A stretch of DNA of 64,000 nt from the NCBI GenBank assembly GCA_001630475.1, contig KV419417.1:384174-448173 (forward strand), in the 5' to 3' direction. The translations under genes were made by a program, and so were the position numbers. Origin of the DNA: Sistotremastrum niveocremeum HHB9708. Its lineage: Eukaryota > Basidiomycota > Agaricomycetes > Sistotremastrales > Sistotremastraceae. Below are positions 23,968 through 35,919 of this stretch, piece after piece; the stretch's first letter is position 1, and every line of letters starts with the position of its first letter. A model generated the notes under the pieces. It did no database searches. It was given only the letters and a program-made list of their open reading frames with translations, and was not told the DNA's origin.

Positions 23968-25959
23968 TTGTCGGAGGACACGGTAGAACACAATAGACCA
24001 CTCCCAGGCGCCGCAACCGCACCGTGGAGAATACCAGTGCAAGCCCGCCTAGAACTCCGAGGTTACGACGGTACTCGAGTATTCACATCCAGGACTGGGC
24101 TCTTTGATGATAAGGAACTTCCCGAAGCAAGAAACGTTCTATTGGATTCTGTTCGAGTGGCGAGCACAATTCAGATCGTTCAGACGTACGTTATTCGTTA
24201 TTTATCCGGTCGACTATTTTTGACGCATGCTGATCGCTCCAAAATAGTAAAACAATAGGCATCGTAGTGGCGGCGCCATGCATATATCTGTCTTGCTCGC
24301 TATCTCTGATCCTCCTTGCTCTTTTCTTCTTTCAAGTCAACCTCGTGAAGATCTTCAACTCATTCAGGATCTCTTGTCCTCGGAGCAAACCCCATCTCGC
24401 GCTTATGACCACGTTCGTAAAAAGAGCATATGTTAACGAGGATGTCCGCAACATACACATCTGGAGTTCGCGGATGAAAATGGGGCACAATAAGGTTGAT
24501 GCTATCCTGGTTGCTGGTAAGGAGAAACCGCCGCCATTACGTTGTAGATCACCCAGGCTGACGCCAGCTCTCCAGGTTTTTTTGTGTCCGATGATCGTCC
24601 CGTATCTATAGAGCATGTATATCAGTGGTTGCAGGTCGTTGCGGTCCCGAAAGACCGTGCGCTACGTCCGATTACGCCTAAGGTTCGCATAGGTCCCAAC
24701 GGTCCTCGAGGTCAGTCCTTGTTGATACTTCGTCTCCTCCAATTTGAATGCCCAACTCTTCATCTTAGAATTCGTGGCACTCGTGAAGCTCCCAAACATG
24801 ATGGAGTTCTGGGACGAGCGTAATCGATTCGATCACAACGGTTTCACCGAGGCTTTAGATGACGCCAAGCATGAACAGCACAACCTAGTCCTTCCGGAAG
24901 AGGTCGGTTTCATTCAAGAAGGTCACTACGGTCTCTTTTGGGGTGAGTGGCTGTTCGGGCTATTCTACTCAAGGGTCATTGAGCTGATTGATTCCATCCA
25001 TCTAGTGAAAGAAAGTACAACCACTGAAGATGTCCAGTATTTGATGGAAGAAATTGAGTTTGAGAAAGTGGCCTCGGCGATTTCTAGCAGAAACACAAGC
25101 AACTCCCGAAGTGGTCAGGACACAAGTGGAAGTTCTGGTTCACGGGCAAGTACTCCGTCCAATTTCCGACATGTATCATCTGACATGGTCTGCAGAAATT
25201 GAGCACCAAGACTAGCGTACGTCTTAGGGATATGAAGTGTCGTATATCTGGGCAGCCAGCGAAGTCTCGAAATCGAGGCGCCAACTTTGTTGGCTTACAC
25301 GCTTCTCATGTTTATCCGGTCTCTCACTTTGCAGACGTAAGCGTTCAAAAAATCTCCTTAACGATGTTGGCATGCTTCTCGTTCAAATTACGTCCTATTC
25401 GCAGGTTGGTACTATATTCACAAGAGAAGAGCAGAAAGCATTGAAATCGAGGAAGCTTTGGGACGATTTTGATCAGCCCTTCAATGTCATGATTTTGCGA
25501 TCAGATATACATGCTGCATTTGATAAGTACGAATTTGGATTGCAGGTATGTAACAGCTAGTTCTTTCTAACTTCCAAGTCCGACTGATGTCTTGTACAGT
25601 TGGTTACTCAGCCAGACACCGGCAAACACGTGCACTACGTGCAGATCTTCGAAAGAAGGGCTGCCATAAGCATCCGAGAGATTGAAAAAGCGAGAGAGGA
25701 ACACCTATATCTCCTGCCAAAGGCCCGTCTTAGGCCGCGTGAGAAATTGGAGGAAAAAGACGCGCTCAGGGCACGTGATGTCTCGCCCATTGTTCTCGCT
25801 CAACATTTCAAAACTGGATTACTTTGGCATGTTGCTGGAATGGGCATGGAAAAGCCAGCTAACGCTGTGGATGAGATTGACTTGGACGCTGACGACAGCA
25901 ATAAAAGTGACGACGACGACGACGAAGAAGAAGCTCATGAAGACCAAGAAGAAGACTGA
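23968..25959 (+). CDS. HNH nuclease-like protein, different subfamily
   Basis: The N-terminal exon reads RIPVQARLELRGYDGTRVFT, SRTGLFDDKELPEARNVLLD, SVRVASTIQIVQT. A middle part (24260-25200) contains VEHVYQWLQVV-like and AQLFILEFVALVKLPNMMEF, EEVGFIQEGHYGLFWGEW. The 3' part has the HNH core: LRDMKCRISGQPAKSRNRG, NFVGLHASHVYPVSHFADV, EEQKALKSRKLWDDFDQPFN, VMILRSDIHAAFDKYEFGLQ. Here the HASHVYP histidines are present, unlike in its neighbours. The C-terminus is acidic (DLDADDSNKSDDDDDEEEAH) and ends at 25959. The true start codon and the central introns are unresolved; 23968 is the beginning of the conserved frame (TTG), not a proven start. I infer a nuclease or DNA-binding role. The substrate is unknown. 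Confidence 0.6.
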
Positions 25960-26735
25960 GTGGCCTTTGCTTCGACAAAGTAGATGGCTGATAGTGATTC
26001 AATATGGAATTCAATGTCATTTTTAGAAGTTTGCTTGAAGATAATGTCGAAAAAGTGGATGCAAAAACTTGAGATACTGTGCACAATTCGTCAGACCGTC
26101 TCAGACGCAGTCGGCATCTCAACTCAGTCCTCGAACAGGAGTCAAGCTGGGCCTCATGGCGGTACTGGTCACTGAACATCTTGAATGACTTCGATATTGT
26201 ATACCAAGTACCAGTGCTCTCGCATTCTTTTCAGATCTTGAGACGACGTCGACGTCGAAAGAGTCGAGGCGAGGAGCAGGTTATCGGCGTTCGCCGCACT
26301 CAAGGATCACGATCCTGTTTACTTCGGAAAATGTGTCTTGATCATAGCACCCTGGAGACCGGATTGCCAAATTGTATGATCCGGGCATGGGTCGCTGGTC
26401 CGTTTCGCTGATAATTGAGTCGTTTCAACCAGCGTCCCGGGTTTCACTGGCATTGACAGCACTTGATCGACGACAAATATCATGACCCAGTTGTCGTTTT
26501 AGCGGCTCATGATTAAGACAGCTAGTAAATTACACGTCTCGTGTGCTGAGTCTCGAGGTTATGCAACCTCATACCGAGGAGCCATATCCGATTTTACTAA
26601 CTCTCCAACCGAGGGGCCTCTCAAGAAACGGATCAAGGGATCAGATCGATCAGATGGTGCTTTCGGGGTATCATCTTACTATTGTTGTAGATATCGTTTG
26701 AGGACCGATCAATATACTTGCTTGATTACATTTTT
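25960..26735. other. spacer between two HNH genes
   Basis: Only short frames, none linked by splicing. An Arg-rich frame at 26240-26410 looks fortuitous. Confidence 0.4.
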
Positions 26736-28492
26736 TCACAAGAAAAGGTGCCGACTCTCCGCCATACGCGAGTACAGACGCATTCGAAAGCAAATCTTCC
26801 CGATCTCTGTCTGCCACCGCGGGTCTTCCATGGGAGGTTCCTCCACGTCGTCATCGAATCCCATCCCGAGCTCATTCATAGTTTGCAAAATTTCACCTCT
26901 GTTGTAGTCGTCAAGGATATGTCCTCCACATATTTGAACTAGCAAACACCATCTAAAGTGTTGCCGCAAAAATATCTGCGTACATGCATTGAATTGGTGG
27001 GTTTGATAGTCTGGGACGTGTGATGGAAGTTGAAGGCCGTGGTATTCATCAAACTGGACAATTCGGTAGTTGTCCTGCAGAGCGATAGGATCTGTATTAA
27101 CAACCTAAGTCTCTCGGTAGTGGCACTCACATCAACATCAACGCCAAAAATGTTCTCATGAAATGGTTTAATCAGGTCATTGCGTAAAAGGATTGCGTTG
27201 TCGGATGTGACGAATGCCTCCATGTCAAAATCCTGTGGCAATTTCCCCTTGACCTGCAATTATCGTGACTTCTGCAATGCTTTCAAGAAATTGACAGCAT
27301 ACCAATCTGGCTTCCCCTGGAGGAAATATCCATACAACACCCAACTCCTCCTTCGATTCCCCGGAGCCTGTAATATTGCATAAATTGTACTTTTCTCGAA
27401 CAAAGTCCTCTACAGCGGGAGGCATAACATTCTGAATATATGTGAGGGAAGCCTAGACGGAACAATAGTGATCGTACCAGATGAGCCGTTCTTGAATACG
27501 AATTCCAAACCCCCTCCAAAGTAGGAGCCTCACTAAGGGCACCCAGGAGCCCTGACCACCCGCGGCTGTGGACTGTAGTCATGTCAGAGATACGATCTAC
27601 ATGCATATAGTTGGAAAATCTTTCCTTCTTCTCCCGAATAGGTGTCTCCGTCTTCTTGAGGAACATAATCAATCGGAGTTACTGAGTTCACAGGATGAGT
27701 AAGATCAGCTACTGTATCATTTCGCACATACCCCGACAGAATGCAGCATAGTCTCCCGGGGGAGGCTTATCATTTGACTCCTCGTCTAGAGTGTATAAGG
27801 TTTCTTCCTCTTCAGTATAAGCAAGAAAAGCCTGGGGAGCCTCTCGGACGCGTATTGCGCGTAGTTTGAATGGCGCATAGTCATTACAAATGAGACGGAT
27901 CCAGCGATACAGTGTGGCACAAGTCAGGTAAGGAAACCTCCTGGTATTGATACCTGAGGAATGTCAAAGTCACTTTATGCCCCAAAACACCGTAAACATA
28001 CCTCCTGCGAGAGTCAAACTGAACGTGCCCGGAATGCTGTGATCCCAAAGAAAGAGGTCTCGGCCCTGTTCTTTAGATCGTTTAGAAAGCACATGTATGG
28101 GATGACCCTCGGGAAACATGTTGTCGACGGAGAGATTTCCTGTTTATGCGCAGTAGCCTTGGAAAACACACCGTCGCGTCTTTCGGTTCGCCAAGACGAG
28201 CGAACAGTGGTGCTTTTGAGAGTCGTCGGATTCGGATCTTCGGAGACAGACAATTGCAAGCTCTTGCTTACTGGTAAATCATAAAGAATCTTAGTGGCCC
28301 CGTAGGTGCAAGATCTCCGATCAACCACCAACCACTCTTCGACGTCCAATCGAGGTACAATACCCATTCCAGTCTTGCAAATGGATCAGCGCTCAGCATC
28401 CGCATCTTCGGGGACCTTGTGTTTGCTGGTACAAAGTCGATATTATTATCCCGCGTCATCTCATATGATACTAGTTCGCCAAACCATTGCAT
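26736..28492 (-). CDS. HNH nuclease-like protein, subfamily I, copy 2
   Basis: This is the best preserved member of the subfamily. From the 5' side: MQWFGELVSYEMTRDNNIDF with WVLYLDWTSKSGWWLIGDL, then LFLWDHSIPGTFSLTLAG, GINTRRFPYLTCATLYRWIR, LRAIRVREAPQAFLAYTEEE, PPPGDYAAF, VEDFVREKYNLCNITGSGES, ELGVVWIFPPGEA, DMEAFVTSDNAILLRNDLIK, FHENIFGVDVD, DNYRIVQFDEYHGLQLPSHV, CLLVQICGGHILDDYNRGEI and DPRWQTEIGKICFRMRLYSR, stop at 26736. The order is identical to the gene at 19.2 kb. The HNH core keeps C-x-x-TG and N-AILLR-x-D but has VVWIFPP where a His is expected, so it may bind rather than cut nucleic acid. The first exons are less certain than the last five. Confidence 0.7.
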
Positions 28493-29126
28493 TGGGGATC
28501 GAGATTACTTGACTACCTCTGACAAGACAACAGCTGGTATTGGCTGCCAAATGCTTCAAAGCTGCCACTTAAGTCATAGCTTGGTCATAGCAATGTTGCC
28601 TTTCGCCCAGGCTGCGCATTTCATGGCCATCAGAAGCAACAATGGCAAGACAATTGATTCTGTTCTATGGATGGCTACCGATCCCGTCACTCCGTCGCCA
28701 CCACTGGAGTGAAAATTCACCTACTTCGGTCGCGGTCGATTGTTTGGACAAGGGGGCGATTACATTACTACCGGTGCAACACAGTCAACGCATGAGAATT
28801 CACTCGGCCATTCTCAATTGTCCTCCCGGATCGAGAGCCCTCAATGAATGTCAAGTTTCAAGGAAGATGTTTAAATTCTGAACCGGGCTCTATGCCAGCC
28901 TGGCAGTGGGTGCCTTGACCCGATGCATTGATTCGATAGCGCTCCAAGTCGAAAGTTCATGGCGCGCTGGTATTTGCGATTTTCGATCTAGAAGCATCAG
29001 TACTGGTGCTAGGGGTCGAATGCAACCTTGAATTGACGCTAGGCCAGTCTGAGTCCCTGTGCGATACTTCGTTCCGGGTCATACCACACTATTGAGTACT
29101 AAGGAAGTCTAGCCCTAAGCCACCAT
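28493..29126. other. spacer between two HNH genes
   Basis: No supported gene or repeat seen. Confidence 0.4.
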
Positions 29127-30504
29127 TCAGCTCCCCGAATACGCATGGCTATCTTCCAAAGCCTCGCGATATTCGAACTGAGATTCCATGTACATTTCGT
29201 ACACCAGTTTACCGATCTCTGTCTCCCATAGAGGATCGTCCTCTTCGGCGAGAGAGATTTCAGGATCCGATCCTATGCCTAAAGCTCTCAAGGTATCTTC
29301 TACTTCCTTGTCACTGAAGTCGTCCCGCACGCTCCCTTCACAAATGTGAACACGCAAAGACCACGAAAAGTGTTTTCTCAGGAAATACTTCAGCGAAGGA
29401 TCGAACGTCTCAGCCTGAGCATGTGGTACATGAGAAGGCAGCGAGAGATTTTCAACACCAGGGAAACAGATGAACCTGTAGTCGTCCTATAGCAGAATAA
29501 ATGCGACCATAGATTTGTGAGATCAGATCACATACATCAACGTCGACACCAAACTTATTCCCGTGGAATGCTTCGATCAGACTCTTGCGCAAGAGAATCG
29601 CATTCTGAGAAGTCACGAAAACTTGCTCGTCAAATCCAGTACGCTGGTTATCCCTTAGCTATGTGAGCTGTTGAGAATTATCGCAATAAGCAGAGGCGGG
29701 ATCTCGATTTCTCACCGGTCGGGAATGTTTTGGCGGAAATATCCAGGTAATCTCCAGCTCCTCCGATTCGCCGGAGATTCCTGTGATATTAGTATCATAT
29801 TACAGAGAGAGCTTCTTTGCCTGACAGCGTCTTGTATGCTCGGTGATAATGTGTTCTACTAAAAATCAGAATTTAGTAACGTTGATTGTCCGAGAAGTCG
29901 AGATACAAACCAAAGAAGTCCTCCTTTCGTCCGTGTCGTATATCACGGCGAGGACAGGTGCAATTCTGAGTGCTCCCATGATGTTGGACCAGTCAGGATG
30001 TGGAATATTCTGAAGTCGATCTTGGACAAAATATCACACTATTTCCTCAAGGCTAGGCTTGTCACTTACCCCTCTCAACGTCATTAGTGAGAACAGGGAC
30101 TGTGGTGTTACGCACTCAGTCAATTGCAACACTGCACTGTCGGAAAATAATTCACCATCTCTAAAGGCGGCATAATCTTCCGGCGGAGGGGCTTCTGAGG
30201 AATCCTCTTTAAGCGCTGGTAGATCTGATTCATCGGACGCAGTTCGAACGGAGACTTCTCAATTTCTGTCACGATACAAATCCATCGATATAACGTAGCA
30301 CAAGAGAGATGAGGAAAAGCCTGATTGTTAAGCCCTCGGAAGAAAATAAAGATTCAGATCATCATCAAAACCTCATTGAGACTTACCTGCACTCAATTGA
30401 AGGAACGTATGTCCGTCGATTCCGTGATCCCAGAGGAATAGATTACAATTTTGTTGTCTTGATCGTCGAGATAACCGGTGAGTCGGAACATACTCTGTTG
30501 ACAT
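29127..30504 (-). CDS. HNH nuclease-like protein, subfamily I, copy 3 (possibly broken)
   Basis: The ATG at 30504 opens MSTEYVPTHRLSRRSRQQNC, then NLFLWDHGIDGHTFLQLSAG, FPHLSCATLYRWICIV, FELRP, NITGISGESEELEITWIFPP, FDEQVFVTSQNAILLRKSLI, EAFHGNKFGVDVD, DYRFICFPGVENLSLPSHVP, SLRVHICEGSVRDDFSDKEV and DDPLWETEIGKLVYEMYMES. It is a clear paralogue of the 26736 gene, head-to-tail with it on the same strand. Near 29790-29820 the CNITG motif is interrupted by about 10 extra bases relative to copy 2 (TGTAATATGATACTAATATCAC), which shifts the frame unless an unusual splice removes it. It is therefore possibly a pseudogene. Confidence 0.55.
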
Positions 30505-30809
30505 TCGGAAGAGGTTTGGAGCGCTTCTTATGCGTAGGGAGCTTCAACTTGAGTACAGAGCTGGCAGTGACACAAGAGGTTGCACGGTGCACCCTGGATT
30601 TTATTACGTAGTCACCGTATCATACTGCCAGTCGGGCTGAGAGCCTGCGGTCAAGCATGAACGTCGGGCCTAAATTGCGTAAATTGCGTTGCCGTTGGAG
30701 AACAGTTTAGAGACTTCCGTTGAGCCTGACGAAAGTCCGAGTTGAAGTTGACGCCTGGAATGAATTGGCGCCCGGTTGTACTCCTTACACCATTGCAGCC
30801 TCTGGGACT

Positions 30810-33037
30810 ATGACAGCGACCACAGGGGCTCCAAAGAGCCTAGATGATCTCCAAGTCCTGTTGAAAGACGACAACAAGATCAAGGTTGCGGGTAAGCTCA
30901 GTTTGATTCGATCTAAACCAGAAACTCAAGTCGGAAGCAGGTGTCGACGGTAAGCCGGGCTATTATTGTAAGCTGGAGATATCAAACTTATAAGTACGAA
31001 GTGGATGGTGTGCTTCGAGGCAAGTTCATGGTGCGCCATTGATGTCTTTTGAAGACCGAGAATGATGCTCATTACCGTTTGTAGTCGAAGTCGAAATTCT
31101 TGAGCGCCGCAAGCTCGGACGGCTTTGGGTTCTGCAGCGTCATCTTGTAGCTGTCCCCGACTTCATAGCCCTCCATTGACCTTCTGAATCCCCTCTTCTC
31201 ATACCAGCGGCTGGGACATCCACGACGGCCTCTATTCCCGCGAACTCCTTATCTCGAATAAAGCTAACGGATATAGAGATATCCTGGCGAAGATTGATTT
31301 ATCGACATATCGACGGATTCCTTGGGAGAATAACGTCCCTTTCTTCTTGGTCTCGTTCTATGATCCTGATACGTTGAAGCCTTTGAGCGTATGTCCTCGA
31401 GGAACGTTGAGCAAGGCATTATCTCAGGCTGGGGAATATAATTGGAATTGTATCGCTGGTGTTGAATATGAAGTACGTCCTCAAACCACCCATGACCGCG
31501 ACCCTTTTCTCATGGTCTGCGTTACTAGTATTTCCAATTCTCAGGTATGTCTGACTGTCGAACATCTAGGTACTACATAGCATGACCTTCCGACCAAGAA
31601 ACGGCGCACACGGTGGCAGAAAAAGGGTTTACAAATCTCACTCCCCTTACGCCTGGAAGTGAGTACAGACTCAACAATCTCCCTCCGGCCGTAAACTTAA
31701 GCTCTCAGTGCATGGATATTCACTCCTTCGAACGAACTTGAACTCGGAGTACTTCAATGACCTATTCGACGTGTCAAATGCCATGGGTATCGAAATCGAA
31801 GGACATCGTGAGCGCACAGCCGTACCCTAATTTCTTCTCTCCTCTAAATGATCTCCTTTCCAGATACCGAGACCGGCCCTGGTACGTAGTCTCGTCCATT
31901 CTCAATTCTAGAGCCTCATCTGTCCAAAAGGCGTCTTTGAAACTGCTCTTGCCTATACATACGCTCTCCGCATGGCCGATAATGCTCAGCTATTCAAATT
32001 CGTCGCCAAAAGCGTAGGAATGCAGAACGGCATAATGCCGAGTTTCATGGCTAAGCCATGGGGAAATGTACGCCCGCACTGCTGAGCCTGTTCCTCACAC
32101 TCATCATGCCAATCAGCTCCCGGGATGCAGCGGGTACTATCGACCTTATCCCCTCGATAGCAAATATTGATGACTTTTAGGCACGTTCACGTCTCTCTGA
32201 GAGATAGATCGGGAAAGAACGTATTCGCTCTTCCGGAATATGAATTGAAAACTGGCCGAGCGAATGCGGCTTATCAAGATACCAAGTTCATGAGTCAAGA
32301 AGGAGAGTGGTTCCTTGCTGGTATCTTAGATGGACTCACCGACGGTGCGTCGTGTATTCTAGCGTTGACCTGAATACTGATTTCTCCCGTGTAGTCGTAC
32401 CCCTAGTACGTCTCATATCATTCGCATTGCATCTTCTGACTAATCTCGCAGCTCGTACCAACAATCAACGGATATAAACGTCTGGTCGGAGGAGAGGTAC
32501 TGTGATAATTCTGTCCCACTAATCACCCGTGCTCATCATATTTCAGACGTTCTGGGCACCAAATGCCGTAACATACGGATACGACTCCCGCGCTGCGTCA
32601 ATTCGCATCATATCACCTCCCTCCGTACCCCCTTCCGCAACCCGTCTCGAAATCCGCGTCCCCGGCGCAGACATGAACCCCTATTTCACACTCTCTGCGA
32701 TCTTCAAGCTAGGCCTTCGCGGAATAGCATTGAAACTCGCACTCCCCAGTCCTCCCATTACACAGTACGGTGACGGTCCTGGATTGAAGCCTAAGAGCGA
32801 AGTGGTTAGGCTGGCTACGAGTTTGGAGGGTGCTACGAAGCAGATGATGAGGCCTGGGAGTGTTGCGCGCGAGGTATTTGGTGATGAATTTGTGGATCAT
32901 TATGGTGGGACGAGGGAACATGAAGTATTCTTGTGGAATCAAGCCGTGACTAATTGGGAAGGTAATTAATATCTGCTCTTCAATCGGATTCATATGCTGA
33001 TGCTTCGACAGTGGAAAGATATCTAGAGCTGGCCTAA
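30810..33037 (+). CDS. glutamine synthetase family enzyme
   Basis: The ATG at 30810 opens MTATTGAPKSLDDLQVLLKD. Two introns close together rebuild VDVDGVLRGKFM, the start of the beta-grasp domain. Then follow SKSKFLSAASSDGFGFCSVI, FGWDIHDGLYSRELL, PWENNVPFFLVSFYDPDTLK, CPRGTLSKALSQAGEYNWN, GVEYE (catalytic-domain Glu), the C-terminal RIISPPSVPPSATRLEIRVP, GADMNPYFTLSAIFKLGLRG and finally NQAVTNWEVERYLELA. The last intron (donor G|GTAATT) splices to a stop at 33035-33037. The pattern fits the about 450-residue fungal GS-like (GlnA/lengsin-type) enzymes, ATP-dependent ligases that may act on amines other than ammonia. The substrate is not deducible. An upstream in-frame TTG at 30720 was not taken as start. 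Confidence 0.85.
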
Positions 33038-33096
33038 GGAATTAATTTAGTCGTGCTAACGTACGAGAAGTTAAACAAGATGCTATACGATTAAAA

Positions 33097-34180
33097 TTAT
33101 GACGAGTCTTGACTCTGGTCTGGTCTCTGCTCAAGACCGTGTTCCGATTCTCTCGCTCGTTTTAGGGTCTCCTCCTTCAGCTTGTTCTCGTTCTCTTTCA
33201 ATTTTGCGGAGAATTCGTCCTCCGATATCTTATGGGGCAGAAAGGTTCTCCATTTTTTGGTAATGGTGTCATTCCAAGACATTGCCTCTTGTTTTGGTGC
33301 ATCGGGTAGTGATTCAGATGCCACTGAAGTCGAAGGCCCGTGCGAGTACACGATGCGTTCTTCTTGTCTAGACAATACCCGCAAACGAATGATGGATGAT
33401 TCGTTGAAGCCCGATTGGCACAGAGTTCCGATGAGTGAAGCGGTGAAGAAGCCAGGTATTATACGGCTTGAGCCACCTACAGGTACAAAGTCGAGTCGTC
33501 ACAAAATATTCAAAAAATATGATGGAGGACGTACGTCGAATACCATTGAAGAAGGCTCCTGTGATGCCCGCCGCGAGACACGTATCCAGCAGGTTCCTTC
33601 GCCGAATGTCACTCCATGTCGTAGGACCCAGGCGTTCCAGACTTTCTTCTTCGGATTCAGTGACCCCGTGATGTGAGGTTTCGCGTTCGGCTCTTCGTCT
33701 CGTGTATTGCCGCCAGGGCACATGTGAGGTTAGCGTAGGACTGATGATGAACTCTCTAAGACCTGCACACTGTAGTGAACATGAAGGCAGCGTCACGATG
33801 CCACAGGCGATAAACTCACCAAAAAATGTCCAACCTAGTAGACCACTATTCACACCCGCCATAGCAGCTAAACGGGCTACTCGTTGTCGTTTTATGACTG
33901 CATAGGCTGAAGCACCAGATGCCCCGACCGCACCTAAAGACACCAATAATTCACTTATCAATATATTTCTCGACATGCTGCTGGAGAAATTACTTGTCAT
34001 GAGGCCTCCCATCGCGACTGTCCACAATGCAGATGGATTGTCCATGTCGTCGAACAATAATAACGAACTGCCTTTGTTGCTGTAAAAAGAGAGGTCGGAG
34101 ATAACCGGAGTTCTATGCCTTTGCCAAAGCTGTCGAGCTCGATACAGTGCGCTGCGGCGTACTCGATCCATCTGTTCCAT
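33097..34180 (-). CDS. multi-pass membrane protein, Tim17-like pattern
   Basis: Three exons join cleanly. MDRVRRSALYRARQLWQRHR leads to NPSALWTVAMGGLMTSNFSS and LISELLVSLGAVGASGASAY, ending AMAGVNSGLLGWTFFG. An intron (GTGAGTTTATC...CTACAG) leads to GLREFIISPTLTSHVPWRQY, LLDTCLAAGITGAFFNGIRR. A second intron (GTACGTCC...CCTGTAG) leads to GGSSRIIPGFFTASLIGTLC and a charged tail (DEFSAKLKENENKLKEETLK) ending QSQDSS. Glycine-rich helices with AAGI.GAFFNG and a charged C-terminus suggest a mitochondrial inner-membrane protein of Tim17/22-like style, but this is inference. The most 5' ATG overlaps the ATG15 start on a shared CATG; the second ATG at 34171 may be the real one. Confidence 0.65.
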
Positions 34181-35530
34181 GTTCACTTGGAGCCTGTGTC
34201 TCTTGCTGCTCAGCGGCATCTCTAGTGCTGAGCAATTACGGCTCAGCCAACCTGCTATCGACCTGACATTCCGTCCTGTCTTCACCCATTATGCCAGAAT
34301 AGCCCAGGACGGCGTCATCGACGTTCGGTTTACTGCTATCGATGGGCCAGAGGCGACAAAGCACACCGGAGATCCACCAACAGCTCACATCCACACCGTC
34401 CGCACGAGCCCTATGATGATACAGAGGCCACGATCTCCATCCGCCTTTCAGGAGGCTCGTCGGAAGTCCTTCTACGACGCTCAATCTGCGGTGCTGGATT
34501 GGGACGAAGTAGAGATCCTTGGACCAAATATCACCGATAAATACACGCTCTCCCAGCTCGCAAGAATGAGCGGAAACGCGTACGCGTTGCCGGAGCAGTC
34601 GAATTGGTGGGATATCGACGAGAAGTGGAATCGGAGCTCTCCAGTGGGTTGGGAAGATCCGGATATGAATGGATTCAGAGGCCATGTCTTTGCCACGCCA
34701 GATAACAGCACAATCGTGTTGTCTATCAAGGGTACGACTACCTACGGTGGAACGGCGAAGCAGGACAAGTTGAATGACAACCTGTTGTTCTCTTGTTGTT
34801 GCTCTCGTTCGCCTTGGATCTTCGGGACGGTTTGTGACTGCTACTCTGGCAAGTCAAGATGCGATAATACTTGCCTTCATGAAGCTCTCATGGACGATAA
34901 TCTATTCTATGCTATTGGTCTGGTATGCTCGAAGTCGCGCTTCATTTCGTTCATAGTCTGACCTAGGCATACCAGAACCTGTACAACAATCTCACTCAAA
35001 TCTATCCAGAGTCCAATATCTGGCTTATCGGACACTCCCTCGGCGGCGCTGTCGCTTCTCTCCTGAGTGCAACCTTTGGATCACCCTCAGTAGCCTTCGA
35101 GTCGCCAGGCGAAGCACTCGCCGCCAAACGTCTATATCTCCCACCACCTCCATCAAACGAAGTCCATCCCGGCATCATCCACGTATATCATACAGCAGAT
35201 CCCATTCCGCAGGGAGCATGCACTGGCCCTTTCTCATGGTGCATTCAGGCCGGGTACGCATTGGAGACCCAGTGTCATCTGGGAAAGAGCATCGTATACG
35301 ATACAGTCACAGAGTTGAAATGGAGAGTAGAGTTGAGGAGACATACTATCAAGACGGTGATCGAAGAAGTGCTCGAAAGGGAATGGGATGTTCCGGAAGC
35401 AACGCCCGAAGAGGAATGTATTGTGAGTCACTCGGCTTGCGTTCGGCCATTTGGGTTTATTGACGTCTTTCTTTAGGACTGTTTCAAGTGGGAATTCGGG
35501 GAGTACAAGAATGAGACACAATCGGCATAA
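34179..35530 (+). CDS. ATG15: ATG15 autophagic lipase
   Basis: Atg15 is a vacuolar phospholipase that lyses autophagic bodies; it reaches the vacuole as a membrane-anchored precursor through the multivesicular-body route. The ATG at 34179 opens a signal anchor, MFTWSLCLLLLSGISSAEQL. The lumenal domain shows TDKYTLSQLARMSGNAYALP, GFRGHVFATPDNSTIVLSIK, GTTTYGGTAKQDKLNDNLLF and SCCCSRSPWIFGTVCDCY, the characteristic cysteine block. After an intron (about 34929-34972) comes YQNLYNNLTQIYPESNIWLI and then GHSLGGAVASLLSATFG with the catalytic Ser in GHSLGG. Downstream are HVYHTADPIPQGACTGPFSW (Asp and His region), CIQAGYALETQCHLGKSIVY and a final exon DCFKWEFGEYKNETQSA. All key motifs are intact. 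It is head-to-head with the membrane-protein gene. Confidence 0.93.
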
Positions 35531-35919
35531 TTATCACTTCTAAACTATCACGATCAAGAGCCGCTCAATACTGTATAGTTGTATTCTTAGATGGGGCACT
35601 CGTCCACCCAATTAATCTCCGTGTAGCCCATGCTGCCCATCCCTCGCCAATGTTGCGGTCACGGAATATTCTTTTCAAGATAAAAATGTTTATATATCCT
35701 CACAGGAGAGCGGACCCAACGGCTCTCCTGAGATAGAACTTGAAGCTTGAAGCATCGGGCCCAGTCAACATTCATTTCGGAGGTTGAGTCAGTAAACGTA
35801 GCGGGGTTTGAATGCACTCAACCTCAATCACACCCTCACGTTAATTTTAAAATTTCTGAGACTACGGCATAACAGTCTCAGGGATAGAAAGCTCCTTTTC
35901 TTCCCCCAGCAGACAGTGT
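35531..35919. other. spacer downstream of ATG15
   Basis: AT-rich UTR-like sequence; nothing else supported. Confidence 0.4.
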
